Positions 1-5,733 of a stretch of DNA of 5,891 nt are shown one piece after another; positions within the stretch are counted from its first letter, which is position 1, and every line of letters starts with the position of its first letter. Position numbers and translations under genes: made by a program. The notes beneath the pieces are model-generated. The model ran no database searches. It saw nothing but the letters and a program-made list of their open reading frames with translations, and had not been told where the DNA came from. Origin of the DNA: Bacillota bacterium (lineage in GTDB: Bacteria > Bacillota > Clostridia > Acetivibrionales > Acetivibrionaceae); NCBI GenBank assembly GCA_023398495.1, contig JAEWSG010000174.1:1-5891 (forward strand), in the 5' to 3' direction.

Positions 1-2281
1 AATAGGCATTGGGATTTCTCTGGTCGTAAAGGTTTATAACACCCAGCGAAAATGTTCTGTGATATCTTTTCTTTTGTTTATGGAAGTTGAAACTAATATC
101 AAGCCTGTGGTAAGGATTTGTTTTAAATTCATTACGAGCAGAGTAAATGTATATTTCATTCATGTTGGTATAATCACCTGCAGTAACCGGCACATAGTAC
201 TTTGAAACAGGCAGGGTAAGCCTATATCCGGAATTGAACACCCATGCGCATGAGAAATCTTTGTTTTCCCCAATTTTTACCATAAGGGCGAGATTAATGG
301 TGTGTCTTATGTCGAATTGATCAGGAAACAATTTTCCATTGTTTATATCTTGAAATTTTCTATTACTGCGAGCCAATGTATAGCTTAACCATCCTGTGAG
401 ATTGCCATGATTTTTCGTAGCCATAAATTCTGCACCATAAGCACGCCCGGTTCCGTTTTTGGCAAAGAGGGACTCCCAGTTCTCACGCCCTTCCCATAGT
501 GAAGCTCCGTCATGGAGCATTGCAAGCCGATTAAAGTACTTATAATACAATTCTCCGCTGTATATAATCCTTAAAGGAGAAGCATATTCTATTCCGGCTG
601 AAACTTGTTTCATAATTGAGGGTGGTAGTTGATCTGTTGCAGGAAGCAAATATTCTACAGGCATTCCAATACTGTTGTTGCCGGTAATTTGCATATTCTG
701 ACTCATCACATCAAATGATAAGAAACTTGTCAGATTATTGTTGTGATGAAAGCTTGCCTTTAATCTTGGTTCAGGTATAATATAAAATCGATTGTTTATA
801 GTAAACGTGTTGATTCTCCCACCCAGTTCCAGTGAATGACCAGCAGGCCGGGTATATTTACCACCGGCATAAATTATACCTTCAAAAGCATATATCAACA
901 TGTTGTGAATGTATTCAGATTTCAGGGAGTTATTAGCACCCGTCACTTCGTAGTTGAAATTGTTTGGCTGAAAATATCTATAAGTTAGCTGTGTTCCGAC
1001 AAATATGCTGGTTTCAGGTTTTATGTAATATTCCATTTCCGATTTCAGGCTATACTCGCCTATAGCCGAGAGCAAAGTATTTCGAGTAGTGGAGTTATTG
1101 TTGTCACTCTTATATTCTGAAAGAAAATCGTTTTTTACCCTGTACCGTGAGAAATGCAGTGTTGTATTGCTGAATATTCGGCTGTTGAAGAGATGGTTCC
1201 AACGCAAAGCGGCCATTGTATTGCCCCATTGATTGCTTTGTGAATAAAAATCTGAACCGTCGTCTTTTTTTTCATTAAAACCGGCAAGTGTTTTATCGTC
1301 ACCTGAATAAAAACTAAAATGAATTTTGTTTTTATTATCCAATGTTCTGTTCAATTTAATATTAAGGTCGTAAAAATTGTAACCTATAGTTGAGGCTGGA
1401 TTTACACGTTGCACCAGAGGTTTGGCAATCAGATCAAAATAAAACCGCCTGAAGCTGACCAGATATGAGCTTTTGTTTTTCTTAATTGGGCCATTCAGTG
1501 ATAATTTCGCCGAGATAAGTCCCAGACTTAGGTTTCCTTCTGTTTTTGAAAGATTACCATCGGCCATAGTTACATCGAGTACCGATGAAAGTCTACCTCC
1601 GTATTTAGCAGGAAATCCGCTTTTTAGAAGTATTGAACTTTTAATGGCATCAGTATTAAAAGCCGAGACAAAGCCTCCAAGATGGTTGATGTTATAAAGC
1701 GGTACATCATCGAGCATTATCAGGTTCTGATCAGCTGATCCACCACGCACATGTAAACCTGAAGTACCTTCATACCCCATCTGTACACCGGGGGTTAGCT
1801 GGTATACTTTTATGAGATCGGTTTCTCCTCCAATTGCAGGTAACGATTTAATTATTTGAACATTCAGATGCATCCTTCCCGAAGAAGAAATGCTGCCTGA
1901 GTTACTCACAGCTTTAATTTCAACTTCCTTCAATTCAACTCCAGCTTTCAATCTGATGTTTACTAAAGTGTCTTTCTTCAGATTGCTAAAAATAAGGGTG
2001 TCGTTAATGTACCCTACATAAGTGACTACCAGAACGATGGGTTTGTATTGATGCAAAGCAGGGGTTATGCTGAAATAACCATAGCTGTTGCTGCTTGTTC
2101 CTCTGGATTTGGTTGTATCGTAAACCGTGGCATACAACAATCGTTCTCCCGTTTCAGAATCTGAAATAAATCCATTTATGGTTTGCCCGGATACATCATT
2201 TTGTATCAGCAAAATCATTATGAGTCCCAGCAAAACGGGTTTGTATGTTACCGTAAACCAGTTCTTTTTATCTGAAGTCAT
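1..2281 (-). CDS. TonB-dependent outer-membrane receptor with carboxypeptidase-regulatory-like N-terminal domain (C-terminus off window)
   Basis: I translated the minus strand from ATG at 2281 and found 760 uninterrupted codons to the window edge. Residues 1-33 form a signal peptide (basic MTSDKKNW, hydrophobic PVLLGLIMILLI, probable cleavage near VSGQ). Residues about 34-115 form a small beta domain of the carboxypeptidase-regulatory type (TINGFISDSETGERLLYATV, then SYGYFSI and a VTYVGY strand). ELKEVEIKA at about 116-124 leads into the plug, which carries the hallmark LHVRGGSADQNLIMLDDVPLYN around 176-197 and KYGGRLSSVLDV around 227-237. The rest is a 22-strand-type barrel rich in alternating aromatic residues. 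Relatives are usually somewhat longer, so only a few dozen residues should be missing. By family knowledge it takes up a ligand using TonB/ExbBD energy; the ligand is unknown. An in-frame ATG at 2332 exists but would give a poorer signal peptide. There is no Shine-Dalgarno sequence, and the start overlaps the upstream lipoprotein stop, suggesting coupled translation. Confidence 0.95.
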   Translation of the reverse strand, partial: MTSDKKNWFTVTYKPVLLGLIMILLIQNDVSGQTINGFISDSETGERLLYATVYDTTKSRGTSSNSYGYFSITPALHQYKPIVLVVTYVGYINDTLIFSNLKKDTLVNIRLKAGVELKEVEIKAVSNSGSISSSGRMHLNVQIIKSLPAIGGETDLIKVYQLTPGVQMGYEGTSGLHVRGGSADQNLIMLDDVPLYNINHLGGFVSAFNTDAIKSSILLKSGFPAKYGGRLSSVLDVTMADGNLSKTEGNLSLGLISAKLSLNGPIKKNKSSYLVSFRRFYFDLIAKPLVQRVNPASTIGYNFYDLNIKLNRTLDNKNKIHFSFYSGDDKTLAGFNEKKDDGSDFYSQSNQWGNTMAALRWNHLFNSRIFSNTTLHFSRYRVKNDFLSEYKSDNNNSTTRNTLLSAIGEYSLKSEMEYYIKPETSIFVGTQLTYRYFQPNNFNYEVTGANNSLKSEYIHNMLIYAFEGIIYAGGKYTRPAGHSLELGGRINTFTINNRFYIIPEPRLKASFHHNNNLTSFLSFDVMSQNMQITGNNSIGMPVEYLLPATDQLPPSIMKQVSAGIEYASPLRIIYSGELYYKYFNRLAMLHDGASLWEGRENWESLFAKNGTGRAYGAEFMATKNHGNLTGWLSYTLARSNRKFQDINNGKLFPDQFDIRHTINLALMVKIGENKDFSCAWVFNSGYRLTLPVSKYYVPVTAGDYTNMNEIYIYSARNEFKTNPYHRLDISFNFHKQKKRYHRTFSLGVINLYDQRNPNAY

Positions 2282-3164
2282 AAACAACAGTATCGAAGGT
2301 AGATGTATAAAGTGAGAATAGTCCGGCACCATTTTCAATGTTGCCATTTACGGAAACCGGCATAGTCATACCCTGCCAGATACCACCTTGATTGTACATG
2401 AATTTGTAAAGAGATTTGTGATATAGGTAATGCTCACGGGTAACATTTCTAAGCTCCGAAGCTACAATCACTTTTTGCAGGGATTCAGTGAAGAAGTTGA
2501 GGAAATAGTACATGGGAATGCTAACTTTTGAACCATTAAACATAGCATCACTGAAAAGCATAGTTATGGGTTCATATTGCATTATATCCTCATTTACCAT
2601 AATGGGGTCAAACGATCTGAAATCATGGTATCCAAAGCTGCTGGCTGAATCATCCTTAATCTGAGTGACGTTTAGACTAAATTCATAATAATTGGTTTCA
2701 TCCCCTGGGTCGTTAAAACAAAGTTGCACTCTTGAAAAATAAACATCCTCATTAAGCAAAGCAGAGGGTGTAATTTCAATACTGTGAGCAATGGTAGAAT
2801 GTGGAATTACCGTTTGTGCATAGGTGTGTTTACTATTTATTCCGGTTATCTGTAGAAATATAGAGTCACCGGAATTAAATGTTAAGCCTTCTGAAACAAA
2901 TCTTTTACCGTTATACTTTAGCGGGAATTGTTCTCTGTTATAAAAAATCATAACTTCAGCCGTTGAATCGCAACCATTATATCTATTAGTGTCAAAAATG
3001 TGCTTAGTATGAGCAATATATACCTGAAGGCTATCATTATACGATTGGCTTGCAAAGGCAATGGTAGTAGTTCCATTTTGGGGAATGTCTATATCAACCG
3101 GCGTTTCACAGGCAGTAAAAAGAAGGATAATAATTGTAGTTAAAAACAGTTTAATTCTTAGCAT
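2268..3164 (-). CDS. DUF4249-type lipoprotein, partner of the TonB-dependent receptor
   Basis: The product is 298 residues from the chosen ATG at 3164. That start gives a proper lipoprotein signal: MLRIKLFLTTIIILLFTAC, with the lipidated Cys at residue 19, followed by ETPVDIDIP. A longer frame opens at 3236, but its 24 extra residues (MYQLTNST...) would put a polar stretch before the signal and overlap the upstream gene, so I reject it. The mature part is beta-rich. An early strand pair (TTTIAFASQSYNDSLQVYIAHTK), a central YNGKRF...GDSIFLQITG section and a C-terminal NGNIENGAGLFSLYTS segment resemble the DUF4249 family (Pfam PF14054). I assign the family from memory of its pattern, not from a search. 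These proteins are usually encoded next to TonB-dependent receptors, as here, and probably act as their outer-membrane accessory, loosely like SusD with SusC but unrelated in sequence. It starts 34 nt after the upstream stop and overlaps the receptor gene by 14 nt. Confidence 0.88.
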   Translation of the reverse strand: MLRIKLFLTTIIILLFTACETPVDIDIPQNGTTTIAFASQSYNDSLQVYIAHTKHIFDTNRYNGCDSTAEVMIFYNREQFPLKYNGKRFVSEGLTFNSGDSIFLQITGINSKHTYAQTVIPHSTIAHSIEITPSALLNEDVYFSRVQLCFNDPGDETNYYEFSLNVTQIKDDSASSFGYHDFRSFDPIMVNEDIMQYEPITMLFSDAMFNGSKVSIPMYYFLNFFTESLQKVIVASELRNVTREHYLYHKSLYKFMYNQGGIWQGMTMPVSVNGNIENGAGLFSLYTSTFDTVVYDFR

Positions 3165-3198
3165 AAAAATAAGCTCAATTTTTCGTGAACGTGACAAA

Positions 3199-3756
3199 CT
3201 ACTTAAAATGGTAGTTGAGTTTGTAAGTTGGTACAACTTTGGTTGCTCTCAACAAATAATAATCCGGGGAATATTTAACCATCAAATCCATCGAAATTTT
3301 TTTCTTGTAAAGGTTAAAATTAACACCTGCAGAACCATACCAATCTAACTTTCTGGTACTGTACCCTGGTTGCTCCAGGTAGTATATAAGGTATTTACCA
3401 TACTTGTAATTTAGACCAGGCTCAACTATAATTCTAATTTTTTTTGAATTTAGAAATGTCATTCTTGCAAAAAGTCCTGTGTTTATTTCGCTTCCCGTAT
3501 TTCCTGATCTATCATTATAAAAGAAGGCAGACATTTCAGGACCTACATACAAATTCTTGTAAATTTCAATTCCATACCGAAGCGTAAATGTCCGACATCT
3601 GGATCTGTTTTTTGTCAGGTAAGGATTAAGTTGAACCCCAACAAACTGTCTGCTTCCTTTTAATAATGTAGTATCGACGCTTTGGGCATTAGTTAAGCTA
3701 CTACAAAGGATAAATATGGTTACTATTAAGGCAACCTTTGTTCTTTTCATTTTCAT
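3199..3756 (-). CDS. Small secreted outer-membrane beta-barrel-like protein
   Basis: The product is 185 residues. Residues 1-25 form a clear signal peptide (MKMKRTK basic region, VALIVTIFILCSSL hydrophobic core, cleavage after TNAQ). The remainder is a string of amphipathic beta strands with aromatic residues, such as RTFTLRYGIEIYKNLYVGPEMS, INTGLFARMTFLN, IRIIVEPGLNYKYGKYL and LDWYGSAGVNFNL, and it ends in the strand-like YKLNYHF. This fits an eight-strand-type outer-membrane barrel (PorT/OmpX-like fold), but I recognise no named family. A second ATG at codon 3 (3750) would work equally well. It is the first gene of the apparent minus-strand operon, 34 nt ahead of the DUF4249-type lipoprotein. 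Its position suggests a role in assembly or function of the receptor complex, which is inference. It could instead be a periplasmic beta protein. Confidence 0.85.
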   Translation of the reverse strand: MKMKRTKVALIVTIFILCSSLTNAQSVDTTLLKGSRQFVGVQLNPYLTKNRSRCRTFTLRYGIEIYKNLYVGPEMSAFFYNDRSGNTGSEINTGLFARMTFLNSKKIRIIVEPGLNYKYGKYLIYYLEQPGYSTRKLDWYGSAGVNFNLYKKKISMDLMVKYSPDYYLLRATKVVPTYKLNYHFK

Positions 3757-3870
3757 AGATGTAACAATAAATGAGTCCAGTCTGGAAAGAAGCTAAAAAT
3801 TGCAATGAAAGCCAGAATTTGCAGGCAACCGATAAAGTACAAGGTAATGCCAGAGAACTTCAAACTAATA

Positions 3871-3900
3871 GATAATTGGAAGTTACAACTTCTAATTGTC
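3871..3900. repeat. 30-bp near-perfect inverted repeat between the orphan lipoprotein and the operon
   Basis: The left arm 3871-3884 (GATAATTGGAAGTT) pairs with the right arm 3887-3900 (AACTTCTAATTGTC) around a 2-nt centre. Of the 14 pairs, 12 are Watson-Crick and 2 are G-T wobbles when read on the plus strand; on the minus strand the wobbles become A-C mismatches. It begins 46 bp downstream of the lipoprotein stop. No T-run follows on either side, and the stem is AT-rich, so it is not a classic rho-independent terminator. It could be a weak terminator, a regulator's operator or a relic of a mobile sequence. Confidence 0.7.
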
Positions 3901-3905
3901 ATTTT

Positions 3906-3930
3906 CAAACTTACACACTGGACTCGCAAA
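3906..3930 (-). promoter_or_regulatory. Possible -7 element ahead of the barrel/DUF4249/receptor operon
   Basis: Read on the minus strand, TAAGTTTG at 3913-3906 fits the Bacteroidota -7 consensus TAnnTTTG exactly. A TTTG at 3930-3927 could serve as the -33 element, but the spacing is only 13 nt, shorter than the usual 17-23. A second, weaker option is TTAGTTTG at 3868-3861 with TTG at 3888-3886 (17-nt spacing, one mismatch in the -7). The leader would be about 100-150 nt. Neither candidate is strong. Confidence 0.25.
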
Positions 3931-3946
3931 TTTGAATAAAATTTAA

Positions 3947-4909
3947 TTAATTCGGAAACATGTCATTATTATTTACTGCTGCAGTATTACCATACCTTGT
4001 TCCAGAATTATTACAAATAACCGAACTGACAGTAAAGTCTACATGTCCATCTGCTCTAACAACCTCAACAGAAAGTTCATCTGAATAAACTGCAATTGTT
4101 TGAGATGGAACAATTACTGAAGGCCACCAATAACCATTTTCTTTGACGACATACTGTCCTTGGTAATTAAAATGCTTTATTTCGTCGATTTTTGCTTTAA
4201 CCCAAGCACCAGACCAGTGCTTTTGCTGTGAAGTTGTTCGATTTTCAAAAGTATACTTGCCTAATTTTTCGTATTCAAACAATCTTACTACAATTCTTCT
4301 ATCAGACCACCCTGAAAAATATGCAGTTCTATAGCTATATTCCCCTAATTTTGTGTTTTGAATACTATTATTTATTTTTATAATATCATCATCTGCCAAT
4401 GCCAATGTTGTGTTAGACAAAACATCAATTTTTTTAGGATTTTTAGTTGAAAAAAAGTACTCTTCCGTTATTCTATAATAAGTCTCACCTATCTGATATA
4501 TTCCAAATTGATTTACATAAAAGCTTGTAATGTATTCAATCGGCATCTCCCAAAATATCGTATTATCCTCCAAAATAATTTTTTTAAAACACTGTGGGTG
4601 TTTTGATTCATACGATTCAAATTCTCCAAGATCACTTATGCTAGTGCCATGATTATAAATTTGCCTGAATGATTCAAATCCAATATTTTTATTAAAGTCA
4701 TCAATAATTTCTGGTCTCAATCGGTTTTGATTTAACCAATTTATATGTTCATTATAAGTAATAGAATCTTTAAATACTAAATGACCGTTCTTAATATTTA
4801 TTCCGTCATTTGATGACTTGTTGATGATCGTCTCACTGTCTTTTTTACAACTCGATAAGATGAGTGTGACCACGAAAAGTGTAAAAATAATGTGTTGTAA
4901 TGTTTTCAT
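3947..4909 (-). CDS. Hypothetical lipoprotein, orphan
   Basis: The product is 320 residues and opens with a textbook Bacteroidota lipoprotein signal: MKTLQHIIFTLFVVTLILSSC, lipidated Cys at 21, then KKDSET. The charged KKDSE after the Cys would not obviously block surface export. A segment at about 43-87 (GHLVFKDSITYNEHINWLNQNR, then IDDFNKNIGFESFRQIYN) recalls the opening of a group of uncharacterised Bacteroidota lipoproteins (DUF4848-like): LVFK, a helix containing WLN, then an IGFESFR-type motif. I hold that likeness loosely. The C-terminal half is aromatic and beta-rich (VVRLFEYEKLGKYTF, HWSGAWVKAKI, NGYWWPSVIV) and ends in a low-complexity NNNDMFPN tail. No catalytic motif is visible. 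It shares no operon with its neighbours: 190 nt containing a large inverted repeat follow it, and a leader with micro-ORFs and a hairpin precedes it. Its DNA is more AT-rich than the receptor operon, which may hint at transfer. The function is unknown. Confidence 0.88.
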   Translation of the reverse strand: MKTLQHIIFTLFVVTLILSSCKKDSETIINKSSNDGINIKNGHLVFKDSITYNEHINWLNQNRLRPEIIDDFNKNIGFESFRQIYNHGTSISDLGEFESYESKHPQCFKKIILEDNTIFWEMPIEYITSFYVNQFGIYQIGETYYRITEEYFFSTKNPKKIDVLSNTTLALADDDIIKINNSIQNTKLGEYSYRTAYFSGWSDRRIVVRLFEYEKLGKYTFENRTTSQQKHWSGAWVKAKIDEIKHFNYQGQYVVKENGYWWPSVIVPSQTIAVYSDELSVEVVRADGHVDFTVSSVICNNSGTRYGNTAAVNNNDMFPN

Positions 4910-4956
4910 AATTCTTGTTTTTGCTCTTTCAGATTTGAATGGGTTGTATTTGATTA

Positions 4957-4975
4957 CCTCTTTATTGTAAAGAGG
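4957..4975 (-). promoter_or_regulatory. 8-bp hairpin or operator in the lipoprotein leader
   Basis: CCTCTTTA at 4957-4964 and TAAAGAGG at 4968-4975 form a perfect 8-bp inverted repeat around a 3-nt centre. It ends 47 nt before the lipoprotein ATG at 4909 on the minus strand. No T-run follows in that direction, so a simple terminator is unlikely. In RNA, the CCUCUUU arm could also pair with the strong ribosome binding site of the micro-ORF upstream (AAAGGAGG, one bulged G). A protein-binding palindrome is an equal alternative. Confidence 0.5.
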
Positions 4976-5020
4976 ACATTTCCCTTAAAATCGCTTATAA
5001 GCTGGTTAATAATTGGTTTG

Positions 5021-5065
5021 TTAGTTAATACTTATTGGTAATAATTCCATAACATTGCCTACCAT
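5021..5065 (-). CDS. Candidate leader micro-ORF with a perfect Shine-Dalgarno sequence
   Basis: On the minus strand, AAAGGAGGAAAATATC precedes ATG at 5065, leaving 8 nt between GGAGG (5078-5074) and the start. The frame reads MVGNVMELLPISIN and stops at 5023-5021. A full AGGAGG at ideal spacing is unusual in Bacteroidota, where none of the other genes in this window has one. The peptide itself shows no recognised motif. It lies 111 nt upstream of the lipoprotein start with the hairpin between them, so a regulatory leader role is possible. Chance, or the remains of a larger gene, are alternatives. Confidence 0.3.
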   Translation of the reverse strand: MVGNVMELLPISIN

Positions 5066-5090
5066 GATATTTTCCTCCTTTCATCATCAT
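5025..5090 (-). CDS. Overlapping 21-codon micro-ORF, doubtful
   Basis: Three ATG codons in a row at 5090-5082 open a second frame over the same stretch. It starts MMMKGGKYHG and ends CYGIITNKY, with the stop at 5027-5025. It is basic and glycine-rich with one Cys. The start has no Shine-Dalgarno sequence of its own, since the AAAGGAGG lies inside it. The KYHG...C string superficially recalls the KYYGNGV...C motif of pediocin-like bacteriocins, but the length is far too short and this is probably coincidence. Confidence 0.15.
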   Translation of the reverse strand: MMMKGGKYHGRQCYGIITNKY

Positions 5091-5233
5091 TGTTTTTTAA
5101 GGATTGTAAGTAACATTACCAGTCGTATATAATATGCAATAATAACAAAAAATTACTAATACGACGATAATATAATTAGAGATATCTTACAATAATTTTT
5201 CATATTGTATGTCAGTTGTTGATAACTTCCACA

Positions 5234-5374
5234 GTAAAAGAAAGAGGCTATACTTTACAGGGAGCAAAAGAAAAGCTCAAAACAAATTATAGCGACACCT
5301 CCGAAAACCACCAGATTGTCAAAACGCTCCAGAACATCAAGGCATTCCTTTCAGAACTTAAAGAGGAGTTATAA
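5234..5374 (+). pseudogene. C-terminal remnant of a MerR-family transcriptional regulator
   Basis: The plus frame encodes 46 residues and a stop: VKERGYTLQGAKEKLKTNYS, then DTSENHQIVKTLQNIKAFLS and ELKEEL. This closely matches the end of the short MerR-type regulators of Bacteroidota, where a (L)VKERG-x-TL-x-GA-x-x-KLK helix is followed by a coiled-coil-like segment ending LLELKE. That match is from memory. The roughly 60-65 N-terminal residues with the winged-helix DNA-binding domain are missing. Upstream the frame continues to a stop at 5177-5179 without an ATG, and the residues there (IITSTV preceded by IVCQLL) no longer look like the family. No HTH-coding sequence lies in any plus frame between 4910 and 5233. 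It is therefore a truncated gene, presumably cut by a deletion or rearrangement whose left joint is near 5233. It cannot be translated as a functional regulator here. Confidence 0.75.
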
Positions 5375-5733
5375 AAACAAAGGGCTTCGAATGAGGGGAA
5401 TAACCACCCATTAACAAAGGATTGATTGAAGATTGATTGTATCCGGCTCTGCTATTCAGGCGACACCCATCTGGTTTCGATCTGCATTTTAAGTAGATCA
5501 ATACCGAAGCAATTCCGTAGCAAAGGTAGATCGAGAGCAGATTGTAGTAAAATGAATCTCAATGGAAACTCCATGATTGGTTTCTTAAAGCAAATACATA
5601 AAAATCATAGAAAAATATTGTCACTCCATAATATATTCAGAAGCGAAAAAAATCATAAATAATATTTGTAAATTTTTAAAAAAAAGTTATACATTTACCC
5701 TTATCAATAAGATATTTACCTAACACAATTAGA
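5375..5733. other. Region without a supportable gene
   Basis: Only short or implausible frames occur here. A TTG-initiated plus frame from 5426 to 5662 (78 codons, Cys- and basic-rich) and a 40-codon minus frame within 5453-5575 (MEFPLRFILLQSALDLPLLR and on) show no recognisable protein features. Base composition is more even between about 5380 and 5580 than in the flanks, which may mean old coding or RNA sequence worn beyond recognition. A 9-bp direct repeat, GATTGATTG, lies at 5420-5428 and 5431-5439. A small inverted repeat, ATGGA/TCCAT, lies at 5562-5574. The last 60 bp carry the candidate promoter. Confidence 0.6.
5666..5697 (+). promoter_or_regulatory. Candidate Bacteroidota sigma-ABfrA-type promoter for the 5734 gene
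   Basis: TTG at 5666-5668 (within TTTG 5665-5668) is followed after 21 nt by TACATTTA at 5690-5697. This matches the phylum consensus TTG, 17-23 nt, TAnnTTTG except for the final base. It lies in an AT-rich stretch with a run of A, 36 nt before the ATG at 5734, a sensible leader length. AT-rich DNA yields such matches by chance, so it remains a candidate. Confidence 0.5.

Larger units (their letters stand above)
4910..5233. other. Intergenic region: lipoprotein leader and AT-rich junction
   Basis: This stretch holds no gene beyond the micro-ORFs and hairpin listed separately. It is very AT-rich from about 5100 to 5210. A 7-bp inverted repeat, GTCGTAT at 5122-5128 and ATACGAC at 5159-5165, flanks a 30-nt spacer there. 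No good TAnnTTTG promoter element for the lipoprotein was found on the minus strand. The right edge abuts the headless MerR remnant, so a recombination joint probably lies near 5233. Confidence 0.6.

Noticed and set aside
1473..1697. Plus-strand frame opposite the receptor gene (the same applies to 2127-2315)
   Set aside because: Both are antisense to the receptor coding sequence, the second also to the lipoprotein end, and have no independent support.
3061..3348. Plus-strand frame opposite the DUF4249-type and barrel genes
   Set aside because: It is a shadow frame antisense to two well-supported coding genes and has no protein-like features.
5156..5203. Minus-strand micro-ORF MKNYCKISLIILSSY, looking like the start of a signal peptide
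   Set aside because: It ends in TAG followed at once by TAA, and the frame beyond is low-complexity AT-rich sequence. There is no evidence of a broken gene.
5440..5520. Possible degenerate tRNA, suggested by a GGTTTCGATC string resembling a T-arm
   Set aside because: No flanking stem complements it, and no acceptor, anticodon or D-arm could be built around it.
5453..5575. 40-codon minus-strand frame beginning MEFPLRFILL
   Set aside because: It is short, antisense to another chance frame, and has no signal, motif or upstream ribosome binding site.
5426..5662. 78-codon plus-strand frame
   Set aside because: It starts only at TTG, has no ribosome binding site or recognisable protein character, is rich in Cys, Ser and basic residues as chance frames are, and lies in a decayed stretch.
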